A DNA stretch of 64,000 nucleotides, from contig NZ_JAAORB010000004.1 of assembly GCF_011601345.1 (NCBI RefSeq), positions 120,177 to 184,176 on the forward strand. The letters are read 5' to 3'. The stretch is from Roseovarius gahaiensis. GTDB taxonomy: Bacteria; Pseudomonadota; Alphaproteobacteria; Rhodobacterales; Rhodobacteraceae. The notes below the pieces were generated by a model. It saw nothing but the letters and a program-made list of their open reading frames with translations. It was not told the origin of the DNA and searched no databases. A program made the translations under genes and the position numbers. Positions 18,421 to 26,206 of the stretch are shown one piece after another; positions within the stretch are counted from its first letter, which is position 1, and every line of letters starts with the position of its first letter.

Positions 18421-20190
18421 ATGCAGATGACCACGGAAGAAGCCTTTGTCAAAACCCTTCAGCGGCATGGGATCAAACATGCGTTCGGGATCATCGGGTC
18501 GGCCATGATGCCGATCTCGGATCTGTTCCCGAAGGCCGGGATCACCTTCTGGGACTGTGCGCATGAGGGCAGCGCAGGGATGATGGCCGACGGCTACACC
18601 CGCGCGACAGGCCGGATGTCGATGATGATCGCCCAAAACGGCCCCGGCATCACCAATTTCGTGACGGCGGTGAAAACCGCTTACTGGAACCACACGCCGC
18701 TGCTGCTGGTCACACCGCAGGCGGCCAACAAGACCATCGGCCAAGGCGGTTTCCAAGAGGTCGAGCAGATGAAGCTGTTCGAAGACATGGTCGCCTATCA
18801 AGAAGAGGTGCGCGACCCGTCGCGCATGGCCGAGGTGCTGGCGCGGGTGATCTCCAAGGCCAAGCAACTTTCGGCACCAGCACAGATCAACATCCCGCGC
18901 GATTACTGGACACAGGTGATCGACGTAGACCTGCCCACGGCGCTGGAATTCGAACGCTCGCCGGGCGGTGAAAACTCTGTCGCGCAAGCCGCGCAGATGC
19001 TGTCGACCGCGAAAAACCCGGTTATCCTCAACGGTGCCGGGGTGGTGCTGTCCGAAGGCGGGATCGCGGCAAGCCGCGCCTTGGCCGAACGGCTCGATGC
19101 GCCGGTCTGCGTGGGCTATCAGCACAACGACGCCTTCCCCGGCTCGCATCCGCTTTTTGCCGGGCCGCTGGGCTATAACGGCTCGAAGGCGGGGATGGAG
19201 TTGATCCGCGATGCTGACGTGGTGCTGTGCCTTGGCACGCGGCTCAACCCGTTCTCGACGTTGCCGGGCTACGGCATCGACTACTGGCCCAAAGACGCGC
19301 AAATCATCCAAGTCGATATCAACCCCGACCGCATCGGGCGCACCAAGACCGTCTCGGTCGGCATTGTCGGCGACGCGGGCAAGGTCGCCCGCGGCATCCT
19401 TGCCCAGCTTTCAGAGACCGCTGGCGATGAGGGCCGCGAGGCGCGCCGCGCCAAGATCGCCGAAACCAAGTCGAAATGGGCGCAGCAGTTGTCGTCGATG
19501 GACCACGAAGAGGACGATCCCGGCACGACGTGGAACGAACGCGCCCGCGCCGCCAAGCCCGACTGGATGAGCCCGCGTATGGCGTGGCGCGCGATCCAAT
19601 CGGCGCTGCCGCGCGAGGCGATCATCAGCTCGGATATCGGCAACAACTGCGCCATCGGCAACGCCTATCCCAGTTTCGAAGCGGGGCGGAAATACCTCGC
19701 GCCCGGTCTGTTCGGCCCCTGCGGCTATGGCCTGCCGTCCATCATGGGCGCCAAGATCGGCTGCCCGGACGTGCCGGTGGTGGGCTTTGCCGGCGACGGG
19801 GCCTTTGGCATCGCCGTCAACGAACTGACGGCGATCGGCCGGCCCGAGTGGCCCGCGATCACCCAGATCGTGTTCCGCAACTACCAGTGGGGCGCGGAAA
19901 AGCGCAATTCGACCCTGTGGTTCGACGACAATTTCGTCGGCACCGAACTTGACACGCAGGTCAGCTTTGCCCGTATGGCCGAGGCCTGCGGCCTCAAGGG
20001 TGTGGTCGCCCGCACGATGGAGGAACTGACAGACGCGCTGAACCAAGCAATCATCGACCAGATGCAGAACAATACCACCACCCTCATCGAGGCGATGCTC
20101 AACCAAGAACTGGGCGATCCGTTCCGCCGCGACGCGATGAAGACCCCGGTTCAGATCGCCGGCATCGATCCCGCCGACATGGTCGAATAG
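18421..20190 (+). CDS. xsc: Sulfoacetaldehyde acetyltransferase, copy 1
   Basis: A 589-residue thiamine-diphosphate enzyme that converts sulfoacetaldehyde and phosphate to acetyl phosphate and sulfite (EC 2.3.3.15), in the cytoplasm. The Xsc-specific N-terminus (AFGIIGSAMMPISDLFP), the active-site Glu region (DCAHEGSAGMMADGY), and the ThDP-binding GDGAFG...FRN motif (about residues 459-488) are present. It sits 34 bp behind the GMC dehydrogenase and 6 bp before an exporter gene. A close paralog lies at 48479-50254; they agree at roughly five of six residues by eye and differ mainly in surface segments. Confidence 0.95.
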   Translation: MQMTTEEAFVKTLQRHGIKHAFGIIGSAMMPISDLFPKAGITFWDCAHEGSAGMMADGYTRATGRMSMMIAQNGPGITNFVTAVKTAYWNHTPLLLVTPQAANKTIGQGGFQEVEQMKLFEDMVAYQEEVRDPSRMAEVLARVISKAKQLSAPAQINIPRDYWTQVIDVDLPTALEFERSPGGENSVAQAAQMLSTAKNPVILNGAGVVLSEGGIAASRALAERLDAPVCVGYQHNDAFPGSHPLFAGPLGYNGSKAGMELIRDADVVLCLGTRLNPFSTLPGYGIDYWPKDAQIIQVDINPDRIGRTKTVSVGIVGDAGKVARGILAQLSETAGDEGREARRAKIAETKSKWAQQLSSMDHEEDDPGTTWNERARAAKPDWMSPRMAWRAIQSALPREAIISSDIGNNCAIGNAYPSFEAGRKYLAPGLFGPCGYGLPSIMGAKIGCPDVPVVGFAGDGAFGIAVNELTAIGRPEWPAITQIVFRNYQWGAEKRNSTLWFDDNFVGTELDTQVSFARMAEACGLKGVVARTMEELTDALNQAIIDQMQNNTTTLIEAMLNQELGDPFRRDAMKTPVQIAGIDPADMVE

Positions 20191-20196
20191 ACCGAC

Positions 20197-21228
20197 ATGA
20201 AGCTGCCAGACCTCTCGCTCGCGTCCGGCCGACATTTGGCCGGGCGCGTCCGAAGCTATTTTCCCGGCCTCATGATCGCCGTTTTGGTGGCGCTGGCCGC
20301 GCAATTCGTGGCCGAGCATTACGGCGCGCCGGCGATGCTGATGGCGCTCCTGTTCGGGATCGCACTTAACTTTCTGAGCGAAGAAACCTCGGCAGCGGCC
20401 GGGATCGGCTTTACTGCAAGGTCCGTCTTGCGGTTTGGTGTCGCCATTCTCGGGGCGCGGATCAGCGTAGAGATGCTGACCTCGCTGGGCTGGGGAATGA
20501 TCGGGCTGCTGGTGCTGGGGGTGATCGCCACCATCCTCTTTGGTGTGGCGCTGGCGCGGGTAATCGGACAGGGGCCGCGCTTTGCCATCCTTACGGCCGG
20601 GTCAGTGGCAATCTGTGGCGCTTCGGCCGCCATGGCTATCGCCGCCGTCCTGCCAAAGGACGACCGGTCCGAACGAAACCTATTGTTCACTGTGCTGGGT
20701 GTCACGGTCCTGTCAACGATCGCGATGATCCTCTATCCGATCTTCACCACGGCGCTTGGGTTCGATGACGTCACGGCCGGTGCCTTTATCGGCGCGACGG
20801 TGCATGATGTCGCGCAGGTTGTTGGCGCGGGCTTTTCGATTTCCGAGACCGCGGGCGAGACATCAACCCTCGTCAAGCTAATCCGCGTCTCTTTCCTTGC
20901 GCCGGTGGTGATCGTGATCACGCTGGTGTGGCACCGTGAACAGATGCGCGACGGCGGCACCCGAACACCGATCGTGCCCGGTTTTGTGGTGGGGTTTTTG
21001 TGCCTCGCCTCGCTGAATTCCCTTGGCCTGATCCCCGCAACACTGGGGGCGCTCTTGGCCAAACTGTCGTCTTGGGCGCTGCTGGCGGCCATCGCCGCTG
21101 TTGGCATGAAGACGGACCTGCGCAACATCATCAAGGTGGGCGGCGGGGCGATCACGCTGATCGTGGCCGAAACCCTGTTTCTCGCGGCGCTTGTTTTGGC
21201 AGGGATCAGCTTTCTGGAGCTGACGTAA
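20197..21228 (+). CDS. UPF0324 (YeiH-type) membrane protein, candidate sulfite/sulfate exporter
   Basis: A 343-residue protein with about ten hydrophobic segments, the TIGR00698/UPF0324 family often annotated as putative sulfate exporter. Visible family segments: GIALNFLS, RFGVAILGARIS, AICGASAAMAIA, FIGATVHDVAQVVGAG and AAIAAVGMKTDLR. It starts 6 bp after xsc, so it is in the same operon and probably disposes of sulfite or sulfate made from the sulfonate. Transport activity of this family is poorly established, so the substrate is inferred from context. Confidence 0.8.
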   Translation: MKLPDLSLASGRHLAGRVRSYFPGLMIAVLVALAAQFVAEHYGAPAMLMALLFGIALNFLSEETSAAAGIGFTARSVLRFGVAILGARISVEMLTSLGWGMIGLLVLGVIATILFGVALARVIGQGPRFAILTAGSVAICGASAAMAIAAVLPKDDRSERNLLFTVLGVTVLSTIAMILYPIFTTALGFDDVTAGAFIGATVHDVAQVVGAGFSISETAGETSTLVKLIRVSFLAPVVIVITLVWHREQMRDGGTRTPIVPGFVVGFLCLASLNSLGLIPATLGALLAKLSSWALLAAIAAVGMKTDLRNIIKVGGGAITLIVAETLFLAALVLAGISFLELT

Positions 21229-21269
21229 TGGCCGACGCCCGGCTGGCCCTGCGCGCCAGCTGGTTACGC

Positions 21270-22193
21270 CTAACGGTTTGTTTGCTGCAAAGCCGCGACA
21301 ACTTCGGCCAGCGCAGACACCGCAATGGATGGCGCATCTCTCAAAGATGGAACCAGACCAATGGGCCCGCGCAAACGCGTCAATGCTGACTCATCAACGC
21401 CCATGGCGCGCAGCGTGTCCAGCCGCATCTGGTGGGTTCGTTGGCTTCCCAAGCTGCCGATGAACGCGGCAGGGCTGTTTACCGCTGCGCGCAACAGGTC
21501 CGGTTCCCACCCATGGTCGTGGAACAACGTCAGAAAGGCCGAAAAGGCGTCAAGCGTGTTCAACTCAGGCACCTGATCGGGCGTTGTCAGATGCACGGGC
21601 CTTGAACTGGCCAAATGCCCGATGGCGGCAAGGTCTTCGGGATCAGGCGAAAGGAGATGCAGGTCAAATCCCGTCGCCTTGCCGATTTGGGCGATGGACC
21701 GAAAAACAGCCCCGCGCCCGGCCAGCACCAGACGATCACGGGGGCTATAGTCAAAAGCTTTGCTCATGTTTTCGGCAGAAAATTGCAAGCGCACAGGGTG
21801 ACGCGCCGCCAAATTTTGAGCTGCCTTCAAGATGGCGTTCCGATCCGGCACCGGATCAATCAACACCGTCAGCGCCCCGCCACAGGGCAACTTGAGATCG
21901 ACATAGCGCGAGCCTTCGCCATAGCGAATAAGCGTTTTTGTGCCGCGCTCCAGTGCTGACTGTGCGTGCAGTTGAATGTCGCGGTCGATGCACCCGTTGG
22001 ACAAATAGCCGGTCATGGCCCCATTGGACTCGACCAAAGCCAGCGACCCGACCTCTCGCGCGGCCCCACCTTCGATGGCCATGGACGTGATCAGCGCGAA
22101 AGGACGGCCGGCATTGATGAGCGCGGCCGCCTTTGCAATGATGTCCGAGGGATGCTCGGTGTAGGTCAGATCCTCAGGCGGCAGCGTCTTCAT
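21270..22193 (-). CDS. coxI: XdhC/CoxI-family CO dehydrogenase maturation factor
   Basis: A 307-residue XdhC-family protein. The start is ATG 22193, overlapping the coxG end by 20 bp; an in-frame TTG at 22208 is less likely. N-terminal XdhC domain (GRPFALITSMAIEGGAAREVGSLALVE, SNGCIDRDIQ) and a C-terminal Rossmann-like domain (about 155-300, AFIGSLGSQRTHQMRLDTL). XdhC proteins bind the molybdenum cofactor and help its sulfuration and insertion. Last gene of the cox operon. The matching coxF lies at 23339-24112, so the cluster has two XdhC paralogs, as in known form I cox operons. Confidence 0.82.
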   Translation of the reverse strand: MKTLPPEDLTYTEHPSDIIAKAAALINAGRPFALITSMAIEGGAAREVGSLALVESNGAMTGYLSNGCIDRDIQLHAQSALERGTKTLIRYGEGSRYVDLKLPCGGALTVLIDPVPDRNAILKAAQNLAARHPVRLQFSAENMSKAFDYSPRDRLVLAGRGAVFRSIAQIGKATGFDLHLLSPDPEDLAAIGHLASSRPVHLTTPDQVPELNTLDAFSAFLTLFHDHGWEPDLLRAAVNSPAAFIGSLGSQRTHQMRLDTLRAMGVDESALTRLRGPIGLVPSLRDAPSIAVSALAEVVAALQQTNR

Positions 22194-22629
22194 TGACCAC
22201 TTCGGCAAATGATTTGAAGAACTTCGCCGCCAGTTTTTTGGCCGTGCTTTGGATCAGACGGCTGCCAAGCTGCGCCAGCTTGCCGCCGATATCCGCCTTG
22301 GCGTCATATTTCAGCAGTGTGGTGTGGGCGTCGATGGCTGTCAGCGTGACGTCCGCCCCGCCTTTCGCATGGCCCGCCGTGCCGCCGTTGCCTTGACCAG
22401 TGAGCGAAAATTGATCAGGCGCACCGGACGTATCAAGCTGCACATTGCCGCTAAAACGCGCCTTCACAGGCCCAACCTTGAGCACGACTTTGGCTTCCAG
22501 TTCTGTGTCAGAATGTTTGATCAGTTCTTCACAGCCCGGGATACACTGCTTCAGCACCTCGGGATCGTTCAGCGCTTCATAGACACGGTCTTTGGGGGCG
22601 TTGATTGTTACTTCGTCAGCGAGTTCCAT
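22174..22629 (-). CDS. coxG: CoxG, SRPBCC-fold CO dehydrogenase accessory protein
   Basis: A 151-residue SRPBCC/START-fold protein with the CoxG signature (MELADEVTINAPKDRVYEALNDPEVLKQCIPGCEE as its start region, residues 1-35, and SGAPDQFSLTGQGNGGTAGHAKGGADV later). CoxG is known as a membrane anchor for CO dehydrogenase and as a quinone-related electron-transfer aid. Here it follows mocA-like and small ORF genes and overlaps coxI. An AAGAAGGA ribosome binding site precedes it, inside the end of the small ORF. Confidence 0.88.
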   Translation of the reverse strand: MELADEVTINAPKDRVYEALNDPEVLKQCIPGCEELIKHSDTELEAKVVLKVGPVKARFSGNVQLDTSGAPDQFSLTGQGNGGTAGHAKGGADVTLTAIDAHTTLLKYDAKADIGGKLAQLGSRLIQSTAKKLAAKFFKSFAEVVNEDAAA

Positions 22630-22642
22630 GCGATATCCTTCT

Positions 22643-22744
22643 TTAGCAACAGGGAAATTTGAGGGTGGCCAGATGCTCGGCCTGTTTAGGGGTTAGCGCG
22701 AGCATGCGACGCAGGTGGATCAGTAATTTTCTGAGTGATTTCAT
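22643..22744 (-). CDS. Candidate 33-residue ORF inside the cox operon
   Basis: The gap between the mocA-like gene and coxG holds an ORF of 33 codons plus TAA. Its ATG overlaps the mocA-like stop as ATGA, the same coupling used by other cox genes here. The product starts MKSLRKLLIHLRRML, a strongly basic amphipathic helix, and ends FPCC with two adjacent cysteines. It would fill almost the whole gap, leaving 13 bases before coxG. I know no matching family. It could be a real small accessory protein or only a coupling reading frame. Confidence 0.4.
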   Translation of the reverse strand: MKSLRKLLIHLRRMLALTPKQAEHLATLKFPCC

Positions 22745-23346
22745 AGGACGTGCTCCAATGCGCCACGTTCAAACGCGGCGTAGGCTTCGGGCGTGTCGAT
22801 ATCGGCGTAAAACCCCGCAGCGGACAGGTCGTGGAACTGTACATGTTCGGGGTTCTGGCGCGTGAATGACCTGCAACCGGGGTTGCGAGGATCAGTCAGA
22901 AGCCGAGCCCGCAGCACCGCAGGGACCACGATCGGGTTGCCGCGCTGGCCTGCGTATCGCGGGATCGAGATTTGGCCGGGCTGTGCGCTATGGGCGTCAA
23001 GCAACGCGTGCAGATCGTTTTCGCGCAGCATAGGCTGATCACTCAATCCAATCAAAAGGTCATGGCCTTCTGGCACCGCGTTCAAACCGCAGGAAACAGA
23101 GGTGTGTTGACCCAATCTGTAATCGGGGTTGAAAACCGTCTGCACAACACTGCCGTCAAGCGCGGCCTCGATCTGCTGTGCCTCATGGCCGGTGACGACG
23201 ATCACGGCGCCATTTGTAACCGCGCTGTACACGCGGACCATATGACAGATCATCGGCATGCCATTAACCGGCAGTAACAGCTTGTTGTCTGTGCCCATCC
23301 GGCGCGAAAGGCCGGCGGCGAGTATGACGGTGCTCAGATTATTCAT
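22741..23346 (-). CDS. MobA/MocA-like molybdenum cofactor nucleotidyltransferase
   Basis: A 201-residue MobA-like NTP transferase. The N-terminal signature LAAGLSRRMGTDNKLLLPVNGMPM (residues about 9-33) is the nucleotide-binding loop and Lys. The motif GLSDQPML near residue 98 carries the metal-binding Asp. In cox clusters this enzyme is expected to act as a cytidylyltransferase making molybdopterin cytosine dinucleotide, the cofactor of CoxL. It overlaps the coxF end by 8 bp, so it belongs to the cox operon. Confidence 0.83.
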   Translation of the reverse strand: MNNLSTVILAAGLSRRMGTDNKLLLPVNGMPMICHMVRVYSAVTNGAVIVVTGHEAQQIEAALDGSVVQTVFNPDYRLGQHTSVSCGLNAVPEGHDLLIGLSDQPMLRENDLHALLDAHSAQPGQISIPRYAGQRGNPIVVPAVLRARLLTDPRNPGCRSFTRQNPEHVQFHDLSAAGFYADIDTPEAYAAFERGALEHVL

Positions 23347-24112
23347 CGCAGGACTTCACCTTTGCCCGGCGACGCTCGACCAGTTCAGCCAGGATAGACA
23401 GGGCGATTTCTTCTGGCGTGACCGCGCCAATATCGGACCCGGCTGGCGCTTTGACACGGTCTACTGCGGCTTTCTCAACGCCTGCGGCTACAAGCTTTGC
23501 TGCGAGGGCTTCGAACTTGCGGTGGCTGCCAACAAAGGCAACGTAGTCCGCCTGCGTATCGAGCGCGGCCTTCAGCGCGTCCAGATCCCCCTGACCTTGT
23601 GTCGCGACCACGATGAACCGCTGTGGCCCAACGGCCTGCATTTCGGTTTCGACGTGCCAATGGAAGGTCGGTGCAAGCATGCTCAGCGCTTGCGCGACCG
23701 GAGATGCGCCCAAAACCACCAGTTGCGGCAGGGGCAGACACGGCTCGATGAATATATCCACTGTCCCCCGTGAAGGGCAGCCGTTGCGGGCGAATTGGGT
23801 GCCGTCAATCTGATCACCGGGCGTGACGCCCTTTTCGGCAAGCAGGTCTTCCGGTGCGACCGATACAAGCTGCGGTGCGCCCTCTGCCAGAGCCTGCAAA
23901 GTCGCGCGCTTTACCGCGCCTCGGGTACAGCCACCGCCCAGCCAGCCCTGCAGGATGGTGCCATCCGCCGACAGCAGCGCCTTGGCACCCGGCTTGGCCG
24001 CCGTCGCGCCCACGGTGCGCACGATGGTGGCAAAGGCAAAGGGCTCTGACCGGTTGCGCAGGTCTTGTGCGACTTCGGCGAGTTCAGAAGAGATGACTTC
24101 TGCGGGTGTCAT
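23339..24112 (-). CDS. coxF: CoxF, XdhC-family maturation factor
   Basis: A 257-residue XdhC-family protein: N-terminal domain with FAFATIVRTVGATAAKPGAKALLSADG and GWLGGGCTRGAVKR, and a C-terminal Rossmann-like domain (YVAFVGSHRKFEALAAKL). It is thought to help sulfuration of the Mo centre and cofactor insertion into CO dehydrogenase. The start overlaps the coxE stop as ATGA (24109-24112). Its place directly after coxE is the classical position of coxF. Confidence 0.85.
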   Translation of the reverse strand: MTPAEVISSELAEVAQDLRNRSEPFAFATIVRTVGATAAKPGAKALLSADGTILQGWLGGGCTRGAVKRATLQALAEGAPQLVSVAPEDLLAEKGVTPGDQIDGTQFARNGCPSRGTVDIFIEPCLPLPQLVVLGASPVAQALSMLAPTFHWHVETEMQAVGPQRFIVVATQGQGDLDALKAALDTQADYVAFVGSHRKFEALAAKLVAAGVEKAAVDRVKAPAGSDIGAVTPEEIALSILAELVERRRAKVKSCDE

Positions 24113-25290
24113 ATGCGGGCCAACTCCGTTTCGAGGGCAGCAAGATCGTCAAGGGTGTTTGCTGCACGGAACAGATCGAGATGCGGAAGGGCTGCGGCCA
24201 TGCCCGCGGCCACAGGTTGGTAATCTGTCCAGCCTTTGAGCGGGTTAAGCCAGATGATCCGGCATCCGCGCTTGCGCAACTTGGCAAGGGCGCGATCAAG
24301 GATCGCCGGATCGCTGGTGTCGTAGCCATCGGACAGGATGACCACCACAGATCGACCGTCAACAAAACGGCGCGCATAAGTATCTGCGAAGCCTTGCAGG
24401 CTTTCGCCGATTTTCGATCCGCCGCCAAAGCCATCTGCCATCAGGGTCATGCGGCCAATGGCGCGCATCGCGTCTTTGTCGCGCAAGGCTTCGGTGATCC
24501 GTACAAGGCGGGTGTGAAAAAGGTAGGCATCCGCCGATGTATCGGCCCGCATGAGCCCGAATAGAAAAGCCAGAAAGACTTGGGAATACACACTCATCGA
24601 ACCGGACACGTCGCAAATCGCCGTGATCTTGCGGCTACGGTCGGGCCTGCGTTTCTTGATCAGGCGCAAAGGTTCGCCACCGGTCGCAAGGCTATGGCGG
24701 ATGGTTTTTCGGAAATGCAGCCTGTCGCCCCGGCGGGCCGCAACCCGGCGACGGGATCGGGTGTCGCGCAACGCCGCGCCCAATCGGCGCGCCACGTCTT
24801 CAGCTTCGGCGATGTCCTCGGGGCGCACCAGATCCCGCAAGTCGCGGCGGTTTAGGTTGCGCTGTTTCGTTGCGATCAACTTCCCAGTGCCATCACTGTC
24901 CGCCTCGCCACCATCGGTGTCAGGGGCTGTTGCAGAGCCAGCGGCGCCAAGATCTTCGCCCTGTCCATCGCGGGAGGAATGCACATTATCGTTCGCGCTA
25001 GCGGTTTGGTTCGGGATGACTTTTTGTTTCACCCGGCCCATGTCCATCCAGAAGCTGTTGAACAGATCGTCGAACCGCTCTGCCTCGTCCTTGCAGCCGG
25101 TGCAAACGGCGCGCAGGGCCTTGCGGCAGTCGTCGGGATGGATCGCGTCGATCTCCGAAATCGCGGCCATGGCCGCATCTGCCTCGGCGACACCCAAACG
25201 CAAGCCATTCTCGCGCAGATGCGCGATGAACCCCGCCATGCGCGCGGCAGGCCCGGGATCACGGGCGGTGAATTTCGTGACCCGGCTCAT
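24109..25290 (-). CDS. coxE: CoxE, VWA-domain protein for CO dehydrogenase maturation
   Basis: A 393-residue protein with a C-terminal von Willebrand A domain (about residues 215-390). Its MIDAS motif is in DVSGSMSVYSQ, with further DGFGGGSKIGESLQGF and LSDGYDTSDP segments. The start at ATG 25290 overlaps the coxD stop as ATGA; a longer in-frame reading runs through coxD and is rejected. A charged linker (about residues 115-170, Asp/Gly/Glu rich) separates the domains. CoxE works with the AAA protein CoxD to build the CuSMoO2 centre. Confidence 0.88.
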   Translation of the reverse strand: MSRVTKFTARDPGPAARMAGFIAHLRENGLRLGVAEADAAMAAISEIDAIHPDDCRKALRAVCTGCKDEAERFDDLFNSFWMDMGRVKQKVIPNQTASANDNVHSSRDGQGEDLGAAGSATAPDTDGGEADSDGTGKLIATKQRNLNRRDLRDLVRPEDIAEAEDVARRLGAALRDTRSRRRVAARRGDRLHFRKTIRHSLATGGEPLRLIKKRRPDRSRKITAICDVSGSMSVYSQVFLAFLFGLMRADTSADAYLFHTRLVRITEALRDKDAMRAIGRMTLMADGFGGGSKIGESLQGFADTYARRFVDGRSVVVILSDGYDTSDPAILDRALAKLRKRGCRIIWLNPLKGWTDYQPVAAGMAAALPHLDLFRAANTLDDLAALETELARI

Positions 25291-26162
25291 GCCGCCTTTC
25301 CCGCGATGCGGGCGGCGACATCCGGGGTGATGCTCGCCTGATCGCTTTGGGTCTTTAGCAAGGTGGTCAGGGTGGATTGCAAAACCGCCGGATCTTCGGT
25401 CAGGTCTGCGATGCCCAGCCCCATCAGAGCTGCCGCAAAATCCAGCATTTCGGCGATGCCAGGTGTCTTTTCCAGATCCTCCTCGCGCAGGCGTTGCACA
25501 AAGCCGATGATCTGCTCGCCCAGCCGCTGCTCGATTTCGGGGCAGCGCGCCTTTAGGACGGCCAATTCCGTCGCCCGGTCGGGGTATTCGACATAAGTGT
25601 ATAGACAACGACGGCGCAGCGCGTCCGACAGATCGCGGGTGCCATTCGATGTCAGGATCACGATAGGCTGCGAGGTGGCCTTGATTGTCCCAAGTTCCGG
25701 GATGGAAACCTGAAAATCCGACAGGATTTCCAGCAAATAGGCCTCAAACTCTTCATCTGCCCGGTCGATTTCATCGATCAGCAACACCGGGGGTGTTTTT
25801 TGCGTGATCGCCGCCAGAAGCGGGCGTTCCAAAAGAAAATCACGCGAAAAGATGCGGTCTTCGACGGCTTTGCCAGTCTCTCCGCCTTCGGCTGCCGCGC
25901 GGATGCTCAACAATTGCCGCTGGTAGTTCCATTCATAGATCGCCTGCGCCGCGTCTAGGCCTTCATAGCATTGCAACCGGATCAGCCGCGTGTCCTGTGC
26001 TTGCGCCAATGTGCGCGCAACTTCGGTCTTGCCGACACCTGCGGCCCCTTCCAGCAACAAGGGGCGGCCCAGTGACAAGGCCAGTTGCAAAGCAACAGCC
26101 AAGTCATCAGAGGCCACATAGCCTTGCCCGGCCAGTGCGGTTTTCAAGTCAGTCCAGCTCAT
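25287..26162 (-). CDS. coxD: CoxD, MoxR-type AAA+ ATPase
   Basis: A 291-residue MoxR-family AAA+ ATPase. Walker A is LLEGAAGVGKTEVA (about residues 35-48), Walker B VLLIDEIDRAD, and sensor 1 IVILTSNGTRDLSDALRRR. Start at ATG 26162 behind AGGAG. CoxD is a membrane-associated chaperone needed to introduce the bridging sulfur and copper into the CoxL active site. It follows coxL after a 44-bp gap that contains a hairpin, and is ATGA-coupled to coxE. Confidence 0.9.
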   Translation of the reverse strand: MSWTDLKTALAGQGYVASDDLAVALQLALSLGRPLLLEGAAGVGKTEVARTLAQAQDTRLIRLQCYEGLDAAQAIYEWNYQRQLLSIRAAAEGGETGKAVEDRIFSRDFLLERPLLAAITQKTPPVLLIDEIDRADEEFEAYLLEILSDFQVSIPELGTIKATSQPIVILTSNGTRDLSDALRRRCLYTYVEYPDRATELAVLKARCPEIEQRLGEQIIGFVQRLREEDLEKTPGIAEMLDFAAALMGLGIADLTEDPAVLQSTLTTLLKTQSDQASITPDVAARIAGKAA

Positions 26163-26173
26163 AGGATTCTCCT

Positions 26174-26199
26174 GAGGGTACGCGTCTCCGCGCACCCTC
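26174..26199 (-). repeat. Hairpin between coxL and coxD
   Basis: On the coding strand GAGGGTGCGCG, loop GAGA, and CGCGTACCCTC form an 11-bp stem with one G-T pair. It fills most of the 44-bp coxL-coxD gap and overlaps the region just upstream of the coxD ribosome binding site. No T run. A likely processing or stability element separating high-level coxMSL from the maturation genes. Confidence 0.55.
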
Positions 26200-26206
26200 A
26201 TTGGCG

